Shown here: piece by piece, positions 23,137 to 32,970 of the stretch
How positions within the stretch are numbered: the first letter of the stretch is position 1
Layout of the letters: each line of letters begins with the position of its first letter
Assembly (NCBI GenBank): GCA_963989385.1
Contig: OZ022500.1
Location: 24,566,460 to 24,630,459, forward strand
Reading direction: 5' to 3'
DNA: 64,000 nucleotides
Source: Ctena decussata
Taxonomy: Eukaryota > Mollusca > Bivalvia > Lucinida > Lucinidae
The notes under the pieces: model-generated
The model's input: the letters and a program-made list of their open reading frames with translations, nothing else
Told to the model about the DNA's origin: nothing
Database searches by the model: none
Made by a program: the position numbers and the translations under genes

Positions 23137-23290
23137 TGCGCATGCGCGAATGTTATCAGGCGATGCCTACAGAAGCGATCTCAGAAGACGATTGGCTACA
23201 TACTGACGTTGGCCGTGATATCAGCGTTCGATTGGTTAAATGACGTCACCGACTTACGTCATAACGCATTCGCGACGTCAACAAGTTCAA
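23137..23290. promoter_or_regulatory. Promoter-like cluster: NRF1, CCAAT and CRE motifs
   Basis: Within 150 bp: TGCGCATGCGCGAA (palindromic NRF1-type site) near 23138, CGATTGGCTAC and CGATTGGTTAAATGACGTCA (two inverted CCAAT boxes, the second 5 bp from a TGACGTCA), then TACGTCAT and GCGACGTCA. The stretch is richer in CpG than its surroundings. No gene with a convincing frame starts next to it, so it may be a decayed or transposon promoter. Confidence 0.4.
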
Positions 23291-23354
23291 ACAAAACTGC
23301 GTTTACTTTTCTTTTGTTTGACGCTCTTTACACCTGAAAATCTTCTAATGATGC

Positions 23355-23521
23355 ATGATAAATAGAAAACCATGTAAGTGTCTTTTGATATCAAGTTTAT
23401 CAGGCTCGACCAGAAACACGTCGGACTGGCTCGGCAAGCCTCGCCATTCCTACGCTGTTTCTGGTCTCGCCTGATAAACTTGATATCAAAAGACACTAAC
23501 ATGGTATTCTCTATTTATCAT
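23355..23521. mobile_element. Foldback element, 60-bp arms
   Basis: ATGATAAATAGAAAACCATG...TTTTGATATCAAGTTTATCA at left pairs with TGATAAACTTGATATCAAAA...CTATTTATCAT at right; the centre contains GGCTCGGCAAGCCTCGCC, itself palindromic. A related CGAGGCTTTGCCGAGC centre is at 36924-37043. Confidence 0.8.
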
Positions 23522-23633
23522 ATCGGTTTGTCAGGGGCATGGTGACTGAGCCCCGACACGTCAAAACTAACAAGGTGGTTGTGGGCCCAGCGAAAATTCA
23601 GATCAGCTTTGGCATTCGCCCAGTCTAACCAGA

Positions 23634-25966
23634 TGTTACGAAATGGATCTAATCGTCCACTATGTCGTCGAGATTATTTTAATCCTTTCAATCAGTAAGG
23701 CTACAGTTTTTAGGGTAACTGTGGTAATAAAACGTTTACGGAAAGTGTGACTACGTTATGCATGGGTTGTTTGTGAATACCTCTCGTGGACAGCGTATTG
23801 CATGATTTTAAGGTGAATACCTGCACGAGTCTTTTGATTGTGGACAGCGTGTTGCATGATTTTAATGTGAGTACCTGCACGCTTATATTCGAGTCCCATG
23901 ATTTAAATGTGAGACGCATACTATTTATACGCCTATCTTTTATTGAAAAGTTAGACGTGGCTGTTTAATTCTTATACTGAGGATGTTATATTGTTGTGTG
24001 CCCAGATTCTGAGTTTAGACCAGAACGGTAAGATCTTATTATATTTATTTAGAAGAGTTTGGCTAAGAATGAAAAATGTGACTTCTGATTGATATGGTAT
24101 GATTATATGTGTCGACTGATTTGATTTTGTTGACAGTGATCAGGCTGTGCATATGTCGACCAATTTTGTTTATACTGACCATGCTGCGCATGGTATTTGT
24201 ATATTAGGAAGTTTTGTAAATTACGGAAATAGTTTATATCACTGATGTTGGTTGCAATGGTGTGCGTCTATTTGACGTCCAGTGACGTCAGTTGCATTCA
24301 TGTTATTCATGTGACGTCAGTTGCATTCATGTTATTGCGACGTCAGCACTTTTTACATTAGTTTCACTGGTGCGCGTCTATTTGACGTCCAGTGACGTCA
24401 GTTGTATTCATGTTATTCATGTGACGTCAGTTGCATTCATTTTATTCATGTGACGTCAGTTGCATTCATGTTATTGCGACGTCAGCACTTTTTATATTAG
24501 TTTCACGTATACGTGGCCTATAGAAGTAGATTGATTTGTAATGGAACTAATTTATATACTCGTGACGTCAATTGACGCCATAGCATGCACCGCATTAAGG
24601 GTTTTTTCCATAAGTTATAATGGTAACATTTGGTCATCATGCGTTTGATTTGCCTTCATTAGACGGCGTCATATGGTATAACATCATTGATGTCATGATG
24701 TCAGATCAAACGTTATGATCCCAAATGTGTGAGAAACGCTTATTCAGCTATTATATTCTATGGCAAATGGTATTACGCATAGTTTAAAGAAATGAATTAA
24801 TACATATGCGAGTTAGATTTTGGTCAATCAATTTAATGTAAATAAGTCATTGTTTAGATTATTCATGTTTTATGTGGGATATGTCATGGTAATACCTGTT
24901 GACGTCAGTATACTTCTTGACAATGTTTGACGTCAGATCCTTCGACGCACATGCGTGGTAGGATCTACGTTTCTTCATTGGCGGAAGTGGTAAGCACACT
25001 TTTAGCTTTACATCGTGAGCGCGAGTCGTGTCTAGTGACACGGCTGGCGTGTGCACGTTATGCTCGGCATTCGCCGAGGGCGTTGTATGGTATTTCCAAG
25101 ACAGGCCCAAGTCTTACGTATTGTTATTATGTAGTTACAATGTATTAAGTGTAAGTTCGTTATTTTTAGGCACATCAAGTCCGGCAGTCAGCTGTTAGGG
25201 CTTAGAGCCACGTCTCACCTGGAGATTCGATATACGTCTCCAGGTTAATACCAACCCGGGTAGAGGCAGTTACAACGCCGTTTGTGCATGGTTCCTAGGC
25301 AGAGGCGGGAAGCACAAAATGTAGGCGGAAGTGGTTAGCTCAGTTTTGCCAGATTCTGTGATAAGATCTGAAGGTCACATCAAGTGTGGGACAGTGTTCG
25401 TCCACTAAAGTGTGTTAATATATATAGACTGGTCCCTGGTACGATCCAGGGAGCGACCAGTATATAATCGTGCACGTGTTAATATAAGTTGGTGTTCCTC
25501 ATGATATATGGACTGGCCCATGACATGATCCAGGGAACGACGAATTGAAGTCTACCAACATAAGGCCTTGTTTTTTTGTATGAGCTCAAACTAACGTTTT
25601 TTTGTTCTTTGTGCTTTCCTTTAGTTCATGGCGCTGAGCCGAGTACGGTGTTGACGTCAGACGGTAATCTATTTGCGTATTGTACGCAAATCGATTACAG
25701 ATTTGAAACAAACACCTTACTTGGGCCAGCGACATGAACTGATATGTGTTGTATATTATTGTAATTGTGAATTGTTGTAAATTGTATCGTTGTATATAGA
25801 ATTTACATTATATATAAACTTCAAAAAATTCTAACGTTGTTAGAGTTTCCTTGTTAGTGTAATACACTGGTAGATAACCCTTTAACCGGAAGTCACCCTC
25901 CGCCGTCCTGGCGACGCATAAGGCTCTACACCCGTGTCGACCGAGTGTAAAACCTTCTGCGTAACA
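23634..25966. mobile_element. 2333-bp TG...CA element, probable solo LTR
   Basis: Starts TGTTACG and ends CGTAACA, short inverted ends of the TG...CA type, flanked by a perfect 5-bp duplication CCAGA (23629-23633 and 25967-25971). This fits an LTR-retrotransposon insertion reduced to one long LTR. No gag-pol frames, no internal direct repeat of the ends. It holds nine perfect TGACGTCA octamers, a 54-bp-period repeat near 23786-23895, two GACTGG...CCAGT hairpins (25415-25475 and 25505-25545) and TATATAAA at about 25812. AATAAA occurs at 23726. Orientation is not certain. A DNA transposon with short TIRs is an alternative. Confidence 0.7.
24264..24510. promoter_or_regulatory. CRE tandem array inside the LTR-like element
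   Basis: Two diverged copies of a unit beginning GTGCGTCTATTTGACGTCCA/GTGCGCGTCTATTTGACGTCC (24262 and 24371), containing TGACGTCAGTTGCATTCATG repeats. Perfect TGACGTCA at 24283, 24312, 24403, 24422 and 24451, with more at 24563, 24900, 24928 and 25652. TGACGTCA binds CREB/ATF-type bZIP factors. Array position in a putative LTR suggests U3 enhancers. Confidence 0.7.
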
Positions 25967-26267
25967 CCAGAGTCTTTCGCTGTCGGCAGGGAGGTAGCTT
26001 AGACCCTTAGCTTCCATTAAAGCGCACAACGAAGACTCTGATCAGACTGGGCAGATGCCCAGGGTGATCTGAGTCTTTGTTAGGTGCACATGCCACTTTG
26101 TTGGGTTTGTCGTGGCGCTGCTCAGTGAGCCAGCACTATAAAAGACAAAGTATTACTATAAAATTCTATGTATTTTGTGACAGGCTTGAAGAAAGGAGCA
26201 TGGTTTACTCTCTTTGCTAGTCGGTATGCATATTTTGGACGCATTTCTGCATTGTAAAGACAAACTA

Positions 26268-26760
26268 CAATCAAACCTGTGTTAAAGACTACCTGTGAAC
26301 AAAGACCACTTGTCTACAAAGACCACTTTAGATTCCTCCCATCCAAAAACACTATATAATGCACCTAAGAACAGAGACCAGCTGTGCACTTGGACCAGAG
26401 GAAAGTCAAAATCATTCCAAATTGCATAATTTTACCCTGAACAAAGACCACTTTTGCTTTGGATAGCTTCGACAGAAGTTTTTAATTAGGCAATTAATGG
26501 TTTATGGACATCATTAAAATGAGCCTGATTAAAATTTGAAGAGAGTAAAACCTAAACATGATGTTGCATTTAGTAAATTAATCAGGTGTAATTGGGATAA
26601 CCCAATACACACCGTATCTGAATAAATGCTGTAAAATAACCCTTATCTTTTTTAATTAGAGCAGTGGATGCAAAACTGACAGTCTGAATAAAGACCACCT
26701 ATGAACAAAGACCATATTTTCTCTTTCCCATGAGTGGTCTCATGTAGACAGGTTTTACTG
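26268..26760. mobile_element. 493-bp TA-flanked MITE (CARTNAAACCTGT termini)
   Basis: Left CAATCAAACCTGTGTTAAAG, right ...GTAGACAGGTTTTACTG, TA outside both. Repeated AACAAAGACCACTT motifs on both sides form subterminal repeats. A half copy with GTGGTCTCTAT repeats and AGGTTTGACTGTA lies at about 56630-56702. Confidence 0.7.
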
Positions 26761-27004
26761 TATTCCATTCTGGGAACATTTACAGAAAATAGTTTTGGTC
26801 TCATATTTTTTTTTAATTTTTGCGGTACGCGAATACGCAGGATGATTTGAGATTTCGGATATTCGCACATGCCGTCTGATATAGTCTTTCGTCTCAGTGT
26901 TGAAAAAATTGCCATTAAACTTTAACATGTACAAATTGACAGGCTCAACATAGTATCCGTAGTCGTATGATTTTACGATGCAGAAAAGATGCAGACGGAA
27001 TGGT

Positions 27005-27063
27005 ACGCAGTGCAGACCTTGATAGGACTGCTCCTGGATCAGTCTGACGTGGCTCTGCATTTA
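27005..27063. repeat. HP67 hairpin, degraded copy
   Basis: CGCAGTGCAGACCTTGATAG...GTCTGACGTGGCTCTGCAT; preceded by GATGCAGACGGAATGG as in other copies. Confidence 0.5.
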
Positions 27064-27451
27064 AAATTCAACTCAGACGAGACTAGAAACATGCCACCCT
27101 GCAGCCATATAAGCGGAGTCACTAGTCCCACTTTGGATTAAAAATGCATTAGAAAAACTAAAGTTCACTGTTTTGAGAGTATGCAAGTACATTTTAATAT
27201 TTCTCCTAGAGAAATCTGACTGTGAGAAAAGCTTAAAGTTATTAGATTGCAATCCTGAAGTTGCAGCTTCGAGGAACAGTTTTACTATCTCGATTTGGAT
27301 ATCTCGATGTCTATTCTGTTCTCAGAAAAAATAAACGAAAAATAAATAAATAAATAACAATCATGATGTGAAAAACAGAATTGTATATTAGTTTTAGATT
27401 TGTGTCGTTTAATTCGCTGACAAAGCGGTGTTGAAATTGTATCATGTCGCC

Positions 27452-27655
27452 AAGTTGCATCTGAATTTCAGACTCTTCCAGAGCTCCAGGAAATATTTGG
27501 TTTTGAGGATAATTTCAAGTTATTTCTTTTTTATTTCTCGTTGAAAATATATTATATTTTCGTTGAGAAATCAAAACGAAATATCTTTGAATTATCCTCT
27601 AATCCAAATCTTTTCTGGAGCTCTGGAAGAGTCTGAAATTCAGATGCAACCCGAC
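27452..27655. mobile_element. Foldback element with GGAGCTC arms
   Basis: GTTGCATCTGAATTTCAGAC...CCAGAGCTCCAG at left pairs with CTGGAGCTCTGGAAGAGTCT...CAGATGCAAC at right, almost perfectly over 40 bp, with weaker pairing continuing inward (ATAATTTCAAG / GAATTAT). It is followed by a half copy of the GGAGCTC/ATGTTGTGACC family to about 27770. Confidence 0.8.
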
Positions 27656-27976
27656 GAGACGTTCCAATGATGGGTCACAACATGTTTTTATGGAAAAATA
27701 TTGAAAATATCGCTAAATTATCTACATTACCCCTGTGACTCCTTCTTATCTGGAGTACTGACTTATTCGAAATGTTTTGGTTGCTACATGTTTTCGAAAA
27801 TTCCTTGTGCCATATGACTGCTTTCCGACTCGTTCTCGCGTGCTATTTATCAGCGCTCTTCATAACAGTGTTCAAAGTATAGTATCAAAACTAGGCTATG
27901 TATTTGGCATAGTTTGGTTCTTATCATCAAAATAAATTTATTTGCAAATTTTGTCGGACCCTAAACCTATGTCAAA

Positions 27977-29770
27977 ATGCAATTGTCAAAATTGTTTTTA
28001 ACTTTTTTTTTTCGCGTTGGTTGAGGGCTCAGTTGCAGAAGTAAATGCATTCCATGAGGTTCGTTATTCTATAATTTTGGAAAAGAGATTCGACGCACTC
28101 GCAGAGCGGATTGGCACATTGGAAAACACTATACAGCACCAAAAGATCATCATTGGTACTCAAAATGAACATATAATATCACTAGAAAAAACGATAAGGA
28201 AATAGGGAATGGTGTTGGAAGCCAAGGGTGCTCAAGTAGAAGATTTAGAAAGAACTGTCCAAAAAGTCATGGAAGTAACTGAAGTGAAAGACGCATCAAA
28301 AGAGGATTCTTATCAAAAAGACGAAACACTGCTATTGAATGAAGATATGAATGGCGATGGTCATTAACATAACTACAACAACAGTCAACATAACTACAAC
28401 AAAAGTCAAAGTAATGGCAACCAGGCTCGTGAAGGAGAAGAAAAATTAGCTCTTGCTAAAGATGGTATACACAATGAAAGTATAATTGCTTTTTCTTCTT
28501 AATACATGCACATGTATTTCTGTTGTTTTAGAAACCTCATTTTCCTTCGCAAATTATCGTTAATACTAGAAGTCTTTGATCTACCACGTAGGCTACAATA
28601 GAAATTCTCACCTTTAATAATTTGATTTTTGCCACAACTGCGTGTCCGTTGTCTGTTTTTAATACCATTTGAAAACGGTTTCAAGATAATTCAGAGCTAT
28701 GCTAGCTTTCTCTAATTTTGTCACAGTCATTTTCACTTGATGTCGAAATTTATCGGCGGTTAGAAACTCTTTTTTCTGGAAGACCTGCGGAATCGAAATT
28801 TAGCCTGTGCACATTTAGATAAATTATTAGTAGGAATAATTTTTGTGATCAGCTCAGAGGACAAAATCAGTCATCATTTAAACATTAGATACAACATGGA
28901 TGTTATGCGACGCTAGTATTTTAAACATGCAATCAACGGTCTAGTTTAAACTTGGAAACCGCTCATCCTTTCTCTTCAAATTAAACCCCATTGCAGGGCC
29001 TGACAAATCAAAATTCGATTTACTTGTCCGGTAGCCAGCTTCTGCCAGAAAAAGCTGAAATACATGGGTTTTCCCTATATATCTTATACATTTTTCTGGG
29101 CAAGTAAGAAAATTTTTTACTTGCCCAGCAAAAGTTTTAACTTGTCCCGGGCAGCCGGACAATGGATTTGTCAGGCCCTGGCCATTGTCACTTATACGAT
29201 TTTAAAACTGAAGTACTGATATACCTATTGCCTTGGAAGAAATCTTATGTATTGCCTCGATAAAATATGTTTCAGAACTAACGGGGAAAATCAGCTCTGG
29301 AAGTCACTTTGTTAGACAAATATACATGCACCTACCTACAACACCGCCAGTACAGGAAGCTAAGCCAGGCATAGTTGCATTCACGGCATACCTGGACCAT
29401 CTTGTTACCCATCTTGGTATAGACCATCCAATACCTTTCGACAAAGTCCTCTTGAATGATGGAAATGCTTTCAATGTCCACACAGGACTGTTTCAGTGCC
29501 CCACGTCAGGAGTTTATCTGTTCATTTTCAACACAGAAAGAAACTGGGCAGGTGAAATTGTTACCAAATTAGTCAGATGGGAATAATCAGATTGACACAG
29601 TAACATATAGCGCGGCGAGTGTTAGTTATTTTATGGGTGGCAATGCGGCACTATTACATGTCATTGCTGGACAGACTGCTTGGGTGACAACTTATCATGA
29701 AAATGACCGTACTTTCTGGAATGCAGATGATTTTCGATATAGTTCCTTTTCAGGGGCACTATTGTATTAG
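27977..29770 (+). pseudogene. Broken paralogue of the C1q-domain gene
   Basis: Same two-exon plan as the intact gene. Exon 1 (27977-28464) starts MQLSKLFLTFF but a frameshift in the T run near 28005 separates it from the coiled-coil frame (SIILEKRFDALAERIGTLEN). In-frame stops follow at 28203 (TAG) and 28365 (TAA). The donor GATG|GTATAC and acceptor TTTCAG (exon 2 at 29276) keep the phase. Exon 2 matches the C1q domain closely (NDGNAFNVHTGLFQCPTSGV) but loses the frame near 29572, giving an early TAA; the remainder (GGNAALLHVIAGQTAWV ... SSFSGALLY) is in a second frame to TAG at 29770. At least four lesions make a pseudogene by sequence. Sequencing error is unlikely for all of them. Confidence 0.88.
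28994..29181. mobile_element. 188-bp hAT-like MITE in the pseudogene intron
   Basis: CAGGGCCTGACAAATC (28994-29009) and GATTTGTCAGGCCCTG (29165-29180) are perfect TIRs of the hAT CAGGG...CCCTG style; CCATTG flanks both sides. Interior has repeated ACTTGCCC/ACTTGTCC. A larger relative with CAGGGCTGTGGAAATA termini is at 57540-57968. Confidence 0.75.
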
Positions 29771-29849
29771 GTTATATCAGAAATATATAAATTAACCTGT
29801 TGTATTAAACTTCTGGTTATATAATGAGGGTAATTTCCTCCCTTTTTTA

Positions 29850-30434
29850 TGCCCCCAACTTCGAAGAAGTTAGGGGGGCATATTGCTTCTAGGTTGTCCG
29901 TGCATCCATCCGTTAGTCAAGCATACCATATCTCTCTTAGAAACTGTGCGTTCTAGAGTTTTGAAATTTCATATATGGATTCGTCATAAAAAAATAGCTG
30001 ATACGTATTTTTTTCTTGTCTCCCTTTGTGGAGTTATCCCGCTTGAGCAAAATTCATAATGAAACCTTGTCAGCAAGATATCTCAAAAAGTATTTTAGCT
30101 ACGGACCTGAAACTTTACCAGCTTATTGGAGATGATAAGTAGATACATTGATTAACTTATCAACAAAATCCGTCAATTTTTGTAGGAGTTATGGCCCTTT
30201 GAAAATTTCGACATTTCAACTTTGTCAGCAAGATACCTAAAAAGTATTTGAGCTAGGGACCTGAAACTTGGTTAGCTGGTTGGAGATGATGAGTAGATGA
30301 ACTTATTAACTTTTGAACAAATTCCATAATTTTTTTCGGAGTTATGGCCCTTTGAAAATTTCGGCATTTTCACTTTGTCAGCAGGATATTTTATAAAATC
30401 TTCAAAACCTAGACCAGAAAAGATAAAAATAAAT
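29850..30434. repeat. Dispersed tandem-structured repeat with CCCCCAACTTCGAAGAAGTT head
   Basis: Opens with a small palindrome GCCCCCAACTTCGAAGAAGT..GGGGGGC, then about 135-bp units each with TTTGTCAGCAAGATA, GGACCTGAAACTT, GGAGATGATNAGTAGAT and GAGTTATGGCCCTTTGAAAA. Non-coding. The Tc1-like element is inserted in or at the end of it. Confidence 0.55.
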
Positions 30435-30435
30435 A

Positions 30436-31725
30436 TAGTTTGGTTCAAAATTATTGAGAATTTTACACATTAGTTTCGGCAGCTGTACTTTAGTCATTTT
30501 TGACTCAAAACTTAAAAAGTTATTATGGTCTAAGGGAGACAACTCCTCTTTACTAAAATCAGTTGCAGCAATTAGAGTAACCTCCCTTGATTCTGTAGCA
30601 GACGACGGTTTGCTGACAGTGTTAAATATTGGCTGCTGAAGAGAAAAGAAGGTTGATTTTTAGGCTATATAATGAAGGAATCACTGATGTTAATATATTG
30701 TCAGAAAGAACAGACACTCCTGTTTCTACAGTATACAGGGTAAAGAGTAATATTGAGAAAGGCAGAGGTATTGAGCACCAGAAAGGAGCAGGGAGGCCTA
30801 GAAAATTGGAGTTTGGTGACCGTGTGAGGCTGGGTATTTGTGCCTCTAGAAATAGAAGGGCAAGCATTTCAAATATAACATATGAAATGATCAATAGAGG
30901 TTCTAGTAATGTATCAAAATCTACAGTAAGAAGAAACTTGATTGATCTTGGATGGGAGAAAAAGAAAGGAATTCCCTCCCCTTTGCTGAAACAAGAACAC
31001 AAGGATAGGCGAGTTGAGTGGTGTTTAGCCCATGAAAACTTTGACTGGGGCAATGTTATTTTCACAGATGAGAGCTCTGTTTGGGTGTATCCTAATAATG
31101 TGAAGTTATGGACAAAAGCTGATTCTGCGCCTTTGTACCAGAGACCTAAATACAGTCCCAAGTGTGGGGTGGGGTGTCATCACTTGGGACCACTCCTTTG
31201 TGTGTGTTTGAAGGCAATTTGACCAGTGATCGGTATACTGATATTTTAGAGACATATCTTCTTCCAAATGCCCATGTGTTTTACGGAGATCACTGGATAT
31301 TACAACAAGACAATGATCCGAAACATACGGCTAAGCATACAAAACAGTGGTTTCAGGATAAAGGGATAACAGTATTGGAATGGCCAAGCTACAGCCCAGA
31401 TCTGAATCCTATTGAAAATATTTGGGGAACAATGAATGAGTCAGTAAACCAAAAGGCACTCACAAAAAATGAAGATATGAAGAGAGAAGTAGAGCGATAT
31501 TGGGACACCATCCCCCACGAAACCCTAACCTCTCTGATAGACAGCATGCCCACCCGTATAAACCTTTGCCTGGAAGCTAATGGAGACTTGATAAAATATT
31601 AATTCTTTATGCAGATGCGAATGGAAGGTTGGTACTTGCAATAAATATACCGGGACATTGTTTTGTCCGCTTTGTTTTATATGCAGATATGATTATTTGA
31701 TTCTCAATAATTTTGAATCAAGCTG
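30436..31725 (+). mobile_element. Tc1-like DNA transposon, 1290 bp
   Basis: TA-flanked (30434-30435 and 31726-31727). Left end TAGTTTGGTTCAAAATTATT and right end, read inverted, CAGCTTGATTCAAAATTATT, match over about 27 bp. One transposase gene fills the middle. Size and TA target are typical of Tc1/mariner; TIRs are short compared with IR/DR types. Confidence 0.9.
30629..31602 (+). pseudogene. Tc1-like transposase, one frameshift
   Basis: First frame (30629-31161 region): AAEEKRRLIFRLYNEGITDV (helix-turn-helix), STVYRVKSNIEKGRG, GAGRPRKLEF (GRPR-like AT-hook between two DNA-binding halves), then FTDESSVWVY with the first catalytic Asp. Around 31158-31165 a short deletion shifts the frame inside the conserved SPK-VWGGVSS segment. 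The second frame continues LQQDNDPKHTAKHTKQWFQD (second Asp) and WPSYSPDLNPIENIWGTMNE; exactly 34 residues separate that Asp from the Glu, the DD34E signature. The start codon is TTG where ATG is expected, preceded by a stop. Otherwise about 320 residues are preserved, so inactivation seems recent. Confidence 0.92.
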
Positions 31726-31744
31726 TACTTGTATACAATATAGA

Positions 31745-31905
31745 GTATGGGTACTCTTCCACATTTTCTGCCATTTTAATAAGGGGAAGCAACATTTGTA
31801 TCTTCCTCTTTGCTTTCCTGGGAAATTCTTAAAGGAAAGAATTTGCTCCTAAAGGAGCGGATTCTTTACCTTAAGAGCAGTTTTTTAAGAGTTGACCCCA
31901 TTGAT
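31745..31905. repeat. AGGAGCAAA hairpin repeat copy
   Basis: CATTTTCTGCCATTTTAATA, then GAAAGAATTTGCTCCTAAAG and GAGCGGATTCTTTACCTTAA form the usual hairpin of this family. Confidence 0.6.
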
Positions 31906-32680
31906 ACACTGGTTGGGAGCGTACAGTGCATGTGCACCGTTGTCCGATGTGTATAGTGGGCAAATCTTTGTCCGTTGTTATGACCTTCAGGGTGTGTTTG
32001 TGTGAAATGTGTTTTCTTTTATTGTTTGGATGTAAACCACGTGGTAAGAGTGTTTTCTCTATTTATGTTTTCCATTATGGTCATCTTTGGAGACGGCTGG
32101 ATGTTGCTTTCTTAGCTCTAAATTCGTATTTTCATCTGCAAATCACTGGTGTTTGTAATCAGATCACGTCACGTGTAACCAGAAAATCGGCCGAGTTAGC
32201 GTTTTAATTCGAAAAAAATGTTAGTTAGTCCCTTTTTCAGGTAGATTAATGATCTGTTAAGAGATTTACCCATGATAAGTATCCACCAAGTACGGGACGA
32301 ATCCACAAGACAAGCAAAGCTGAGCATCCCCATTTTTTTTGGCAGTGGCTAGGGGTCCGGTACCGGATCTCTAGCCTCTACGGCTAGAGGTCCGGTACCG
32401 GACCTCTAGCGGTATAGGCTAGAGGTCCGGTACCGGGTCTCTAGCTATTTCTAACGTGGTGGCTAGGGATCCGAAATTATATTTTGTATATCGATCAATT
32501 TGTTAAAAGAAGTGTTTTGTATTCATAAGGGACAGTTGCAACCGTTGCGCTATTGATTTCTGTAATTGTTTATTACGCTTGATAAGTTGGGCCGCTCGGA
32601 TGTTGCAATTATAATGTCAAAGTTAGTGAGATAGGTTTTCCGTAAGATGTTAAAAGGCTGGTTTTGTTTGGAACATGCAT

Positions 32681-32712
<32 letters not shown>
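32681..32712. repeat. (GATA)n microsatellite
   Basis: About eight uninterrupted GATA units directly after the captured exon; the repeat reads YLSIYLS when translated. Confidence 0.9.
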
Positions 32713-32970
32713 CCTCTGTTCTCTCAACCCTGTCCCTCTGGACTTAAATTTCTTGCCACCATGTATACAGCTGGATTTAATCTCATAGTACTTCAGCCTT
32801 GGGTTCAGTTTCCTATTCGTTATGCGCGGTTGGGCTTTTTCTACTTTTCTTGAATCTCTTTTAAAGAACTGAACACTTTCTACATTTTGATAGCGCTCTA
32901 TTGCGCTTTCAAATGCAAGAAAGTCTTCAAATTTTTGTCCGATGTGAATATTATGAGCCATTCTGGCCAT
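32713..32970 (-). CDS. ZSWIM3/FAR1-like N-terminal domain exon carried by the MULE-like element
   Basis: From an ATG near 32970 the - strand reads MAHNIHIGQKFEDFLAFESA, IERYQNVESVQFFKRDSRKV, NPRLKYYEIKSSCIHGGKKF and KSRGTGLREQR, then a possible donor GTATCT at the start of the (TATC)n run. The pattern F-xx-F..F..A...Y......FF.RDSR....... KYY.IK..CIHGGKKFKSRG is what I know from the N-terminal domain of ZSWIM3-type proteins, related to FAR1/MULE DNA-binding domains. It is uninterrupted but alone; no SWIM finger or DDE catalytic region follows. It could be a host exon captured by the element or a remnant of the element's own transposase. Confidence 0.6.

Larger units (their letters stand above)
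23548..26123. mobile_element. PAL235 MITE copy 6, split by a 2.33-kb insertion
   Basis: Left part 23548-23633 (GAGCCCCGACACGTCAAAAC...CCCAGTCTAACCAGA) and right part from about 25967 (CCAGAGTCTTTCGCTGTCGG... to GCGCTGCTC) make one MITE when the intervening block and one CCAGA are removed. Confidence 0.85.

Noticed and set aside
26652..27060. Two overlapping - strand frames of 87 and 101 residues
   Set aside because: They cross the TA-flanked MITE border at 26760 and the hairpin at 27005; no splice or domain support.
30622..31161. 179-residue - strand frame
   Set aside because: Antisense of the Tc1-like transposase, which has recognisable catalytic motifs on the + strand.
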